Shown piece by piece: positions 24,965 to 33,034 of a stretch of DNA of 64,000 nucleotides. The first letter of the stretch is position 1. The number at the start of each line of letters is the position of its first letter. Both the position numbers and the translations under genes were made by a program. Where the stretch lies: contig JACKEA010000011.1 of NCBI GenBank assembly GCA_020633235.1, positions 62,001 through 126,000 of the forward strand. Direction: 5' to 3'. Source of the stretch: Polyangiaceae bacterium. GTDB taxonomy: Bacteria > Myxococcota_A > Polyangia > Polyangiales > Polyangiaceae. The notes under the pieces were generated by a model. That model ran no database searches. It saw only the letters and a list, made by a program, of their open reading frames with translations, and had not been told where the DNA came from.

Positions 24965-25239
24965 CTTCTTCCGACTCGGGTGCCTCGCTGGAGCGTAATC
25001 GCCATCGGATCGCCAACAGAAGCAGGTTCCGATGGCTGATGCTGCTGACCTCGGGACCGGAAACGGAGATCGCTAGCTCTGCTGATAGTTCGCGAGCAGC
25101 ATCGCTTCGGATCTCAGTGTCTGACTCTTGGAGGGTGGAACCCCTCGCGTTCAGGCGACGCCTTTAGGAGGCTCGCGGTGCGTTCTATTGGATGAGTGAA
25201 TACCGCCGGGCCGCTCATACCGTCTACCGGTTTAGAGTT
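24965..25239 (-). other. Possible remnant upstream of the broken paralogue
   Basis: A minus-strand open stretch from about 25150 to TGA at 24948-24950 reads DTEIRSDAARELSAELAISV, then SHRNLLLLAIRWRLRSSEAP and an acidic end EEDDDED. It has protein-like composition but no start codon with a ribosome-binding site that I can find. It may be the tail of a lost gene. Nothing else is evident here. Confidence 0.3.
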
Positions 25240-25428
25240 TCAAGACATCGAAGAGCATGACGACGATTTCAAGGTCACCGAGTGTGAGCCTGCGTCGCCG
25301 GTGATGTCTTCAGCCGCCGCGATTGTGTTCAGCACCTCCGACAACTCGTTCACTTCACCCTGTGTGACACGCTGCCGAGAAACGTCGTCCGGTAGTTGGG
25401 CAACACCTGCGAGTTCGTCCACGGTCAC
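25240..25428 (-). CDS. Small acidic hypothetical protein, GTGA-coupled
   Basis: 62 residues starting at GTG 25426-25428, which overlaps the TGA of the 236-residue gene upstream (GTGA). Sequence features: VDELAGVAQLPDDVSRQRV, then GEVNELSEVLNTIAAAED, followed by a Ser-rich tail (TLKSSSCSSMS). No family is recognised. The coupling suggests that it works with, or regulates, the upstream product. A longer in-frame reading to 25497 overlaps the upstream gene extensively and is not preferred. Confidence 0.5.
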   Translation of the reverse strand: MTVDELAGVAQLPDDVSRQRVTQGEVNELSEVLNTIAAAEDITGDAGSHSVTLKSSSCSSMS

Positions 25429-26135
25429 TCGCCGACTCGTGGCGCGTCGTTGCCAACGACTCGTCCGACGAACGAGGCGCTTCGTTCCCGCCCCCACTGG
25501 TCGAAACCCAAACGCTCGCCCTCCGCCACGCCCAGATCCGTGGGCAGGCGGGCAGGGCCCGTCGCGTGACCGAGAGCCGTAACTTCCTTGTTTGCCGTGT
25601 CGTCGAGGACTTCTGCGAGTGGAATCAAGTCGGCCGATTCCGGCATCACCGCCAACTCAGACACCCGAAGGGAGGGAATCGCACCGACACGCAACTGCGC
25701 TGCTGGCAAGCCTGTGGTGAAGAACTCGAACGGCGTGCCGCCATCCAAGAGGACGTGGAGCATTTCCACTCCAGCACCGCGCCCCTTCTTGAACGCCGCC
25801 GCCCCGTGAGATTGCTTGCCCGTGAGCGTCCACGAAGTGCCAAGGGTTCGGTAGGCGTCCATCAGTAGAAGGAGGGGAGGTACCTTCTGTTCGGGACTTG
25901 CTGGTCCGTCGAAATGAGCACGAAGCCCGGGAATTACCGCACCATGGAGCAACTCTATCTTCGCTCGAATCTCGTCTGCATCGAAGTCGGCTGCCGAACT
26001 GATCACCTCTTGCGCAGCGGTCAAAGCGTAGATTTCCTTCCGGAGGTCAAGCGCACGGAGTAGCTTGCTCTCCTCGCGGATGGCACTCTCGACCCTATCG
26101 AACCCAGAAGTTGTGTCGTTGCGCAGGACTTCCAT
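25425..26135 (-). CDS. Hypothetical protein, first gene of a bicistron divergent from the restriction endonuclease
   Basis: 236 residues from the ATG at 26133-26135. The N-terminal half is helical and charged (SGFDRVESAIREESKLLRAL, then FDADEIRAKIELLHGAVIP). The centre reads LLLLMDAYRTLGTSWTLTGK and GAAAFKKGRGAGVEMLHVLL; the C-terminal part is Gly/Arg rich. No domain is recognised. It is transcribed away from the putative restriction enzyme, 187 bp apart, and is coupled by GTGA to a 62-residue gene. Position beside a restriction-modification cluster suggests a defence or accessory role, but nothing in the protein proves this. Confidence 0.55.
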   Translation of the reverse strand: MEVLRNDTTSGFDRVESAIREESKLLRALDLRKEIYALTAAQEVISSAADFDADEIRAKIELLHGAVIPGLRAHFDGPASPEQKVPPLLLLMDAYRTLGTSWTLTGKQSHGAAAFKKGRGAGVEMLHVLLDGGTPFEFFTTGLPAAQLRVGAIPSLRVSELAVMPESADLIPLAEVLDDTANKEVTALGHATGPARLPTDLGVAEGERLGFDQWGRERSASFVGRVVGNDAPRVGE

Positions 26136-26322
26136 GCCGTCGAGTACGGCCTGGAACCCCCGGACGTTGGTTCAGGCTGCCGATCTTTTGCGGAGACTTG
26201 GGATCCCCGCCGCACTCGTTGACGGAGCGCATCGCAGATCCTCGCCGTGCGTGTCTGCGCGTCTGCACGGCGGTCGATAGGAGGTGGTCTCGGAGCGGGA
26301 CTCCCACTAGTCTGCCGTCGGA

Positions 26323-27411
26323 ATGGCCCCCAAGAAGCAGGCTCGACAGTCCGGGTCTCCGTTCGGACAGGCAGTTCGGGCGAAGGCCATCGAGGCATAC
26401 TTCGCGAACACCGACGCGGTGACGGCCGACAACGCCTGGGAGCACGTGTACCACCTGCTCCTCTCGATCGACCGGCGGACAAGGCTGGCGCACGTGATGG
26501 ATTCAAATCACATGCAACCCGGCGGTAGCTTCCATGGCCGCGCCGTGCTGTTCACCGACTTGCTTTGTGGCCGTTGGGGAATCGAACGAAAAGAGCTGCC
26601 CCCCACGTTGGACCACTTGTTCCGCGCCTGCGTGGAGGAGTACCTCAAGCAGCGGGAGCAGCAGCTCGCACGTGCCGTCGAACGGACCGTGGACCAGATC
26701 GTGGAAGCTGGTGGAGGAACGGAAGAGGTCGAAGAGTCGGTCTCCGAGTTCCTCATCGACATCGCCGATCTGCTCGTGGCCAGACTCGGGCTTGAGAAAA
26801 CCCGCGAACTGGTCGAAGTCGTAGCCGAGATTGAACGACGGGCCGAGCACTACTTCACTATCGAGAAGAAGCGACAGAACGTCCGCGGCGAAGGCTTCGA
26901 GGACACGCTGGAGTGGCTTCTCCTGAATGTCTCGGGCGTGCCACGGGAGCAGTTGGTCGTGCGCACGGCCGCCAACAACCTGCCGGGCTTCAAGAAGCCG
27001 CTCACGTCCGCTGGGAAGCGAAAGGACAAGGTGCCCAAGCCCGACCTGGCGGTCACGACGCCTGCGGGCGACCTGACGCGATGGATTCTTACGGCGAAGT
27101 GGAGTCTGCGGCAGGATCGACTCGACCAGTTTGGACAGGAAGCCGCGTACTACCGGGCCAACAAGATCCAGGCCCCATCCGTGGACTTCGTGCTGATGAC
27201 GAACGAGATGGATGTCGCCCGACTGCGTGATGTCCTCTCACCTCCCGAAGGTCCTGGCGGTTTCCACTTCAACCGTGTGTACCACGTGAACCGGGACCTA
27301 CTGGAAGAGACCCACGGCGAGCGGTTCGCTCCGTTGAAAGTCTACAAGGAGGAAGCTCGGCTCCTTTCGCTTGCCGACCTCCTGAAACACGCGGAGACCC
27401 TCAGACCGTAG
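26323..27411 (+). CDS. Putative type II restriction endonuclease
   Basis: 362 residues. The C-terminal half contains a PD-(D/E)xK-like active site: KPDLAVTTPAGDLTRWILTA with the lysine just after (ILTAKWSLRQDR), preceded by GFKKPLTSAGKRKDKVP. The pattern PD...TAK resembles several type II enzymes. The N-terminal half is helical (RAKAIEAYFANTDAVTADNA, LFTDLLCGRWGIERKEL). Its 3' end overlaps the convergent cytosine methyltransferase by 11 bp, the classical tail-to-tail restriction-modification arrangement. The recognition sequence cannot be inferred. The family assignment is by active-site pattern and context. Confidence 0.75.
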   Translation: MAPKKQARQSGSPFGQAVRAKAIEAYFANTDAVTADNAWEHVYHLLLSIDRRTRLAHVMDSNHMQPGGSFHGRAVLFTDLLCGRWGIERKELPPTLDHLFRACVEEYLKQREQQLARAVERTVDQIVEAGGGTEEVEESVSEFLIDIADLLVARLGLEKTRELVEVVAEIERRAEHYFTIEKKRQNVRGEGFEDTLEWLLLNVSGVPREQLVVRTAANNLPGFKKPLTSAGKRKDKVPKPDLAVTTPAGDLTRWILTAKWSLRQDRLDQFGQEAAYYRANKIQAPSVDFVLMTNEMDVARLRDVLSPPEGPGGFHFNRVYHVNRDLLEETHGERFAPLKVYKEEARLLSLADLLKHAETLRP

Positions 27412-28741
27412 CGGTCCTCTCGGCCACCCGGAACGAAGGCTGCCGGGACGCCTTGTAGCGGGCCGGACGGATCAGCGGAAGCAATGCCTCGCCGATGGCC
27501 TTGCCCAGCAGCGGGGGCACGGCGTTACCAACCTGGGCGTAGCGGCTGTGGCGGTCGCCGTTCAGGAAAGTGTAGGAGTCCGGAAAGCTGTGGAGCCTGG
27601 CAAATTCTCGGACCGACAAGGCCCGCAGGGCCTCGTAGTGGTAGACGCAATCCGTCTTGGTATTCAGCGTCCAAGAAAAGTAGTCCGGGTGCAGCTTCCG
27701 GTAGGCGTAGTAGTGCTTCCGGCTCAGCTCGTCGCGGCCGATGTCGGGGCCCCACTTCGTCCCGTTCAGGTAGCGACCTTGCAGCTCGGGCGGGATGTCA
27801 CGGAAGTTCCCGCCCTGAGGGATAGCAGCGAGCCGTCTGGTCGTGTCTTCGCGGATCGAAGGTACATCGCCGTTGTAGACCTCGGTCAGCGAGCCCCGCA
27901 TTATCCGCTGATAGGCGGTCGTTGCCTTTCCTGGGTAGCGGAACGCTTCGTTCGAGGGCTTACGCTCTAGCCGCTCGGCGGGCTTCCATCCGACAAGGTC
28001 CCCGATGGCCTGTTGGACGGTGACGAACTCCAGGTTGTCCGGATCCAAGAGGCGATCGAGCACGCTCATCTCCCCCATTGCGAGCTGCTCCTCTGGCATC
28101 CGATAGAATGGACGGCTGCGCCGGTCCAGGGAGCGGATGAGCTGGAACCGCTCAGCAGCGCCGGTGCGGCGAGGGAAGCGGGGATCAAGACCCATGTCGG
28201 AACGAACCCCTACAATCAGAACGCGTCGTCGAGTCTGCGGAACTCCGTAGTCCGCTGCATCGAGGATCGACCACGCCACGTTGTAGGAGCCATTCATCCC
28301 AAGGTCGCGGAGGATCTTGCCGCCGACCTTGCCGCCAGCCAGGTTCTTCATGCCGACGACATTCTCCATCACGAAAACCTTCGGTTGGAGCTGCCGCACG
28401 ATGCCCAAGAGATGACGGTACAGGGAGTTGCGGGGGTCGTCCGTTTCCCGATCGTGGTTGCGGACCTGTGAGAACGCTTGGCACGGAGGACCGCCTGCTA
28501 CCAAGTCGATCTCCTTGCCCTTTGTGGCCGTCAGGATCTCCTTCCGGACCTTGGCGCTCGTGATGTCCCCGGGGACGAAGATTGTACCGTGCTTGGTGTG
28601 GTTGTCGCTGTAGGTTTCCGCGGCCCACTCGTCCCAGTCGTTGGCCACCACTGTCTGATACCCCGCAAGGCGAAGACCTTCCGAGAGGCCCCCAGCACCA
28701 GCGAACAGATCGACGGAGAGCGGTTTCGATGTCTTGCTCAT
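27401..28741 (-). CDS. DNA (cytosine-5) methyltransferase
   Basis: 446 residues from the ATG at 28739-28741. The C5-methylase motifs are in order: LFAGAGGLSEGL (I, SAM binding), GGPPCQAFSQV (IV, catalytic Cys), VMENVVGM (VI), VPQTRRRVLIVG (VIII) and QVGNAVPP (X). The target-recognition region lies between motifs VIII and IX. It transfers a methyl group from SAM to cytosine C5 within the site cut by the adjacent endonuclease. The start overlaps the stop of the upstream glycosylase by ATGA, so the two are co-translated. An extra 22-residue N-terminal extension in the same frame is not needed. Confidence 0.95.
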   Translation of the reverse strand: MSKTSKPLSVDLFAGAGGLSEGLRLAGYQTVVANDWDEWAAETYSDNHTKHGTIFVPGDITSAKVRKEILTATKGKEIDLVAGGPPCQAFSQVRNHDRETDDPRNSLYRHLLGIVRQLQPKVFVMENVVGMKNLAGGKVGGKILRDLGMNGSYNVAWSILDAADYGVPQTRRRVLIVGVRSDMGLDPRFPRRTGAAERFQLIRSLDRRSRPFYRMPEEQLAMGEMSVLDRLLDPDNLEFVTVQQAIGDLVGWKPAERLERKPSNEAFRYPGKATTAYQRIMRGSLTEVYNGDVPSIREDTTRRLAAIPQGGNFRDIPPELQGRYLNGTKWGPDIGRDELSRKHYYAYRKLHPDYFSWTLNTKTDCVYHYEALRALSVREFARLHSFPDSYTFLNGDRHSRYAQVGNAVPPLLGKAIGEALLPLIRPARYKASRQPSFRVAERTATV

Positions 28742-29442
28742 AAGAGATTCCGTTGGCAGGAGCGCGACAGCGTACAGGTGCCGCATGACGGAGCTGTTGG
28801 ACGACACACCGTCTGTCCGTGAGCGACGAGGTTCACATGGAGCCCATGTCGGTACGCAGGAGCAACCAGTTGCTGTAATTCGTTGTGCAAGGCTCGGCGC
28901 CTGTAGATGGCGTCCCGCTTGAGCACCCCGTATCGCCGAAAGATGCGGAACGTGTTCGAGTCAACGGGGAAGACGCGATGGCCGAACGAGTACAGGCGGA
29001 TGCACCGGGCACCTTTGGTGTCTAGCCCCGGAAGGCGCCGCAGCTCTCGCTCGGCATCCGCCTCATCTATGTCTCGAAGCGCGTTCAAACTGTACGTCCC
29101 GAATCTCGTGCGGACAGATTCAAGCAGGTTGCGCACCAGGAGCGCACGCGATTTCTGGAACCCGCTAGGACGTAGAATGTCCTCCAGGTCCGGGGCCGCT
29201 GCGACAAGTTGCCACGTCGTGTATCTCGCTCGCAGTGAAGTATAGACGGAACGAGCACGCTCCAGGTCCGTCTGGTATGTCAACAAGATGTACACACCTT
29301 CGGACAGGGGATCGGCTTGGTTCCCCAAATCCGGAGTGCCATGTACCGACTGGAGGTGGCGAGCCATCGAGCGAATGCGCCGCCGAGCACGCTGGTCGTC
29401 GGGTTGCCAGCTCGGCGAAAGGCCACTCGGCGAATCCGCCAC
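28738..29442 (-). CDS. EndoIII-like HhH-GPD DNA glycosylase coupled to the methylase
   Basis: About 234 residues from a GTG at 29442; an ATG at 29367 would trim 25 residues that still look family-like. The helix-hairpin-helix motif is LPGLDTKGARCI, with the catalytic Lys position filled, and FPVDSNTFRIF supplies the catalytic Asp. A C-x6-C-x2-C-x5-C cluster (CRPTAPSCGTCTLSRSC) binds 4Fe-4S. In restriction-modification operons such enzymes, like Methanothermobacter MIG, repair T:G mismatches left by 5-methylcytosine deamination. ATGA overlap with the methylase supports that role; the actual base specificity is inferred. Confidence 0.85.
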   Translation of the reverse strand: MADSPSGLSPSWQPDDQRARRRIRSMARHLQSVHGTPDLGNQADPLSEGVYILLTYQTDLERARSVYTSLRARYTTWQLVAAAPDLEDILRPSGFQKSRALLVRNLLESVRTRFGTYSLNALRDIDEADAERELRRLPGLDTKGARCIRLYSFGHRVFPVDSNTFRIFRRYGVLKRDAIYRRRALHNELQQLVAPAYRHGLHVNLVAHGQTVCRPTAPSCGTCTLSRSCQRNLL

Positions 29443-29756
29443 GGTTACCGCCAGCGCCCAGGATGCCCCATCGTGTCCATCTTGTAGCACCGATGGACGA
29501 GCATGGAAATGGCCGCTTTCGCAGGTTGCTCGGCGTCGGAGCGAGGCCCACATGGCGGTACTACGTACTGCGGCCACGCGGTCTTGCGCCTGCCATCCCA
29601 ATCGTCGCTAGCTACGCCTCGACGCTCGCGGGACACGCAGCCGCTAGCGTCCCGCCAACTCGACAACGATGGGGCAGTGGCGACTCAGGCTCTGGTGCCG
29701 GAGTCCTGGCAAGCACCCGGTACAAGTCGGACGCTGGTCGAAACGTAGTACCGCCT
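29443..29756. other. Stretch with no recognisable gene
   Basis: Apart from the possible 5' extension of the glycosylase frame (to 29601), no coding pattern, repeat or tRNA is apparent. It presumably holds the promoter of the glycosylase-methylase operon and that of the small plus-strand gene. Confidence 0.4.
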
Positions 29757-30038
29757 GTGAAGCAGAGCGAGCCCCCGACCCTCGTCCGCAAGTTTTTCGA
29801 CGACGATGCCCTCACGTGGGCGATCGACCCGTTGCTCAAGGCTGACGACAACTACAACCGTCAGACCAAGAAGATCCTCCGCATGCAGAAGCGTCTTCGA
29901 GCCGCCGCCTGCGACGAGGCGTTCAGCAGGTACTTGAAGCTGGAGGAGGCGGTCAACGCCCGCTTCGGCGACGCGCTCGTTGTTGTTGCCCGCTGGGCTT
30001 TCCGGGCGGGCCTGCACTCCGGACGGCGGCAGCGGTGA
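29757..30038 (+). CDS. Small hypothetical basic protein
   Basis: 93 residues from GTG at 29757. It is charged and helical: PTLVRKFFDDDALTWAIDPL, then KADDNYNRQTKKILRMQKRL, RAAACDEAFSRYLKLEEAVN and an Ala-rich end (RFGDALVVVARWAFRAG). No family is recognised. No ribosome-binding site is evident, so the start is uncertain. Its 3' end overlaps the opposite-strand remnant of an XRE regulator by 86 bp. It could be a genuine accessory protein of the mobile region. Confidence 0.5.
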   Translation: MKQSEPPTLVRKFFDDDALTWAIDPLLKADDNYNRQTKKILRMQKRLRAAACDEAFSRYLKLEEAVNARFGDALVVVARWAFRAGLHSGRRQR

Positions 30039-30376
30039 TCAGCTTGATTGCCCGGACGAGATCGTCGATGGCCGCGTCGTCCCAGCCTCGGACCATGGCC
30101 AGTAGGCGGGCCTGTGCGGGACCGAGCCGCTGCGGCTTGTCGGCAAGCCTTCCTCGCGACAAGATCGGATTCGTTGGCGCCGACCGCCGCTGCCAATCTC
30201 ACCAGAAGGTCGTGGCTCGGAGAGAACCGCGCTCTCTCTATCCTGCTGACGGTCGCGTCGGTGACATCGGCCAGCTCCGCGAGCCGGGCCTGGGTCAGCC
30301 CGGCCTCGCCGCGAAGGCGCCGGAGTAGCGATCCCAGTGAACGCGTTGCCGCTCGTGACGGCGCCGGTCGGCTCAC
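29953..30376 (-). pseudogene. XRE-family HTH regulator, frameshifted
   Basis: From GTG at 30376 the minus strand encodes SLGSLLRRLRGEAGLTQARL, then AELADVTDATVSRIERARFS and VRLAAAVGANESDL, a clear XRE helix-turn-helix. The frame then goes wrong near 30160. In the neighbouring frame the protein continues LSRGRLADKPQRLGPAQARL and ends VRGWDDAAIDDLVRAIKLI plus a basic tail. One base appears gained or lost in between. It would have been a small repressor, perhaps controlling accessory region 2 or paired with an ImmA protease. Confidence 0.65.
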
Positions 30377-30474
30377 AGCCAGACGGACCACGAGCTTGCA
30401 CTCTCGCCACAGGCGGAGGTGTTCGGGGGGCAGCCGGGTGCTCACGACGCCACCTGGCGTTGGAGGTCCTGGTT

Positions 30475-30601
30475 CGGCACGCCGACGTGCGAGTGCGGAG
30501 GCGTCTCCGCGCTCTTCCGCGTTGGCGATGCCTATGACAAACACCGAGCTCTCAGCATCAGCCGAGAGCTCGCTTGCCCAAACCGTGAGCTCTTCGCGCT
30601 G
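30475..30601 (-). repeat. Inverted ~127-bp copy of part of the OmpA-like gene
   Basis: The minus strand reads REELTVWASELSADAESSVF, then IGIANAEERGDASALARRRA, nearly identical to 15999-16129 in the OmpA-like gene. No gene body accompanies it. It is joined directly to repeat copy D, echoing the order copy A/OmpA-like gene at 15.4-16.1 kb but with about 500 bp missing. Confidence 0.8.
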
Positions 30602-30608
30602 GCGTCGC

Positions 30609-30665
30609 GACCCAGGGTGGCGTCGCCTTCGCCACCCTGCGCGCCAAGGCCGTGTGAAGGCTACT
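30609..30665 (+). repeat. GGVAFATLRAKAV repeat, copy D (right edge of accessory region 2)
   Basis: Encodes TQGGVAFATLRAKAV-TGA followed by AGGCTACT, without a gene body upstream. It is in the same orientation as copy B, so accessory region 2 is also flanked by direct repeats. It is closest to copy A. Confidence 0.85.
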
Positions 30666-32217
30666 TCTCGAACCAGATCGGTCCGGAGATGATCACGTCG
30701 CCGTCCTGCTGGTTGGCGATGGCTACCACATAGGTCTTCTTGGTGACGTTCAGCGGGAAGCTCACCGTGCAGGGATTCTTGCCGGCGCACTTCTTGGTGG
30801 CGAGGAGCTTCTGTCCCGGGCCGTACAGCTTCACCGGGCCGAAGCCGTCCTTGGCCTGCTTGTCCGTGAGCGTGACGGTGATCTTGCTGTCGCCAAAGCC
30901 GTGGAGCTTCGAGCCCATCCAGCACACGCCGTCCGCCACCATCTCGATGCGGGAAGTGTCGTCGTTGGTGGCCGCGGTGCGGTTGGCGAGCACGGCGCTG
31001 CGCACGGTTCCGCGGGTGAGCTTTGCCGCCCACAAGAGTGTGGCGTTCGAGGTGTCTCCCCAGCCGCCGTGATGGTTGTCCTCGTTCCACGAGGGCGACA
31101 CCAGCCAGCCGTGATCCAGCGCCGTGAAGTAGGCCTTCAGCTTGTCCGGGAAGCTGCCGTGGCCGTTGAACTCCATCAGCCGGACCTTGTCCTCGGCCAC
31201 CGGATAGAACGCGTAGTTCTTGAAGGTGCCGGGCCACGGCGGATGGTTGAACTGCCCGACGCACTGCTTGCAGTCCGCCATGGACTGATAGATGCCGGGG
31301 ATGTTCGCCTTGGGGTTGAAGAACTTGTCGGGGAACAGGGTGTTGAAGTGGCCAATGCCCTTGGCGCCTTCGAACACCGTCTTCTCCCAACCGCAGCCGG
31401 CCACGAAGGTTTCGGAGTTGTACTTGTTCGCTGCGGCCTTGCAGCCCGCCCACTCGGCGGGAGTGATGCCGTTGCGGTGATCCGAAAGCCACAAGAAGTC
31501 GAAGGGCGGCTTCGTCACCTGGCTCGCGTGCTTGAAAGCTTGAAGCGGCGTGCCTTGACCGTCGGAGATGTGCGTGTGGGCGTGCAGTCCGCCGTAGTAG
31601 AACTTGAAGTCGCCCTGCACGCAGCCTTTGCGCTGACAAGTGCCGCAGTCCTTTGCACACGACTTGCAGTCTTCGTCTGCGTCGCAGGTGCCGTCGCCGC
31701 AGGTGGCGCACACGCCGCAGTCGTCCTCGCAGCTGTCGCAGGTTTCCCCGGCGTCGCACGTGCCATTGCCGCAGCTATCGCAAGCGCCGCAGTCGGCCGA
31801 GCACGACTCGCAGGTCTCCGTTTCGGAGCAGGTGCCGTCGCCGCAGCCCTCGCACACGCCGCAATCGTCAGCGCAGTTGGTGCAGTTCTCGCCCGAGGTG
31901 GCAGCGCACATTCCGTCCCCGCACACCGAACACGCGCCGCAGTCTTCCGCACAGGACTCGCACGACTCGAGCCCGGTCTCCAGCTCGCAAGTGCCGTTGC
32001 CGCACACGGGGCACTCGCCGCAGTCGGCCGGGCAGTTCTCACACACCTCGTCGTCGTCGTGGCTGCACACGCCGTCGCCGCAGGTAGCGGGTATGTAGCG
32101 GTCGCTCGCCGCTTCCGGCGCGCTGCTGGAGCAACCTCCGGAGGTGCTCGCCACCGATACGACCAGGGCCACCACGCCGAGCAATGCAGCGACGGGGAAG
32201 TTCCGGATCCGAGCCAT
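30661..32217 (-). CDS. Secreted Cys-rich PHP-like metallohydrolase lipoprotein
   Basis: 518 residues from the ATG at 32215-32217. The lipoprotein signal ends TSGGCSSS. Residues about 45-215 contain seven or eight repeats of the form CGDGTCxxxExCxSCxxDCGxC, a disulfide-rich stalk. Then follows a PHP-like domain: FYYGGLHAHTHISDGQGTPL (HxHxxxSDG metal motif), FDFLWLSDHRNG, and NHPPWPG with further His. It resembles CehA/McbA-type hydrolases, so a surface phosphoesterase or related metal-dependent hydrolase is likely. The C-terminal 90 residues form a beta domain. The ATG at 32304 would add residues before the signal peptide and is rejected. The stop lies 57 bp from the frame end of repeat D. Confidence 0.75.
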   Translation of the reverse strand: MARIRNFPVAALLGVVALVVSVASTSGGCSSSAPEAASDRYIPATCGDGVCSHDDDEVCENCPADCGECPVCGNGTCELETGLESCESCAEDCGACSVCGDGMCAATSGENCTNCADDCGVCEGCGDGTCSETETCESCSADCGACDSCGNGTCDAGETCDSCEDDCGVCATCGDGTCDADEDCKSCAKDCGTCQRKGCVQGDFKFYYGGLHAHTHISDGQGTPLQAFKHASQVTKPPFDFLWLSDHRNGITPAEWAGCKAAANKYNSETFVAGCGWEKTVFEGAKGIGHFNTLFPDKFFNPKANIPGIYQSMADCKQCVGQFNHPPWPGTFKNYAFYPVAEDKVRLMEFNGHGSFPDKLKAYFTALDHGWLVSPSWNEDNHHGGWGDTSNATLLWAAKLTRGTVRSAVLANRTAATNDDTSRIEMVADGVCWMGSKLHGFGDSKITVTLTDKQAKDGFGPVKLYGPGQKLLATKKCAGKNPCTVSFPLNVTKKTYVVAIANQQDGDVIISGPIWFEK

Positions 32218-32318
32218 CCGATCCGTAACAGCAAGCCATGTGCCAGCGAAGAGATCAGCGAAGTGCGGGGGTATTCGCGCGCGCCGCCAACCCGGGGTTG
32301 GCACTTCGGCGTTGCACC

Positions 32319-32900
32319 TCAGCCCGCCGCTTCCACCAGGTACTCGAAGTAGCCGTGGGCGGGCTCGTGCTTGTCGAGGGTCACACGGACCTTCTGGTCC
32401 GCGGCAGACATCACGCCCTCGAGGGCACCGAGCCAGGAGCTCGCCCAGGTAAGTCCCTCGGAGTGCTTCGGCGGAAATCCGTCGTGAATGAAGCGCGCCT
32501 GATCCATGCCCTCGAGCTCGACCCGCAGCTCGCCCGACCCTCGAATGGCGTAGCGCATGCTGACGGGCACGCCTCGCAAGATCCCGAGGGAGCTCTTTCC
32601 GAAGGTCTTCAACGCCATCTTGAAGGCCTTGCCGAACAGGAGCGGGTTCTGCAGGGAGGTCATGGTGCGATCACGCCAGAACTGCTGGTACCGCGTATCT
32701 CCCAAGGCGCCGTAGGCGGCCTCCAGCAAGTCCATGTGCACTGCCAGAGGCAGCCAGCGAATGGGCAGCGACGCTTCCAGGTCCTTGAGGTGTTCCCGAC
32801 GCATGCTCGCGCGGATCTCGCCAACGGTGGAATCGGGGAGCATCGCGATCCCCTTCCACACGTGCTGCGTCCACGCCGCTCTGCACTCCGGTCCCGCCAT
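32319..32900 (-). CDS. Hypothetical protein, possibly DUF2378-like
   Basis: 193 residues from the ATG at 32898-32900; a longer frame to 33005 runs through the intergenic region and is not preferred. Features: RASMRREHLKDLEASLPIRW, AVHMDLLEAAYGALGDTRYQ, FWRDRTMTSLQNPLLFGKAF, and a C-terminal beta segment (RVELEGMDQARFIHDGF). The pattern recalls the Myxococcales-restricted DUF2378/TIGR02265 proteins, of unknown function, but I cannot confirm this. It is divergent from the next gene pair across a 134-bp gap containing a repeated short motif. Confidence 0.6.
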   Translation of the reverse strand: MAGPECRAAWTQHVWKGIAMLPDSTVGEIRASMRREHLKDLEASLPIRWLPLAVHMDLLEAAYGALGDTRYQQFWRDRTMTSLQNPLLFGKAFKMALKTFGKSSLGILRGVPVSMRYAIRGSGELRVELEGMDQARFIHDGFPPKHSEGLTWASSWLGALEGVMSAADQKVRVTLDKHEPAHGYFEYLVEAAG

Positions 32901-32987
32901 TCCAAGCCCGCCTCGCGTGATAGTAGATGATTGTGCCAGGGCAGCCACCCCTGCCGGGTACAGCGACTGGCGTCCGTCATGGCGGTT

Positions 32988-33006
32988 TCCGCGGCGGACC
33001 AACAAA
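32988..33006 (+). repeat. Short intergenic motif TTCCGCGGCGGACCAACAA
   Basis: A 19-bp motif in the divergent promoter region before 33035. Near-identical copies lie at 54684-54702 (minus; one change) and at 60748-60766 (minus; one change), all intergenic. Possible regulator site or small dispersed repeat. Confidence 0.4.
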
Positions 33007-33034
33007 TGGGAGCCGCTGATGTTAGCGTCGAAAG

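Noticed and set aside
29861..31759. 632-codon minus-strand frame across repeat D
   Set aside because: It joins antisense of the PHP lipoprotein, the OmpA fragment and the XRE remnant by chance; the useful parts were reported separately.
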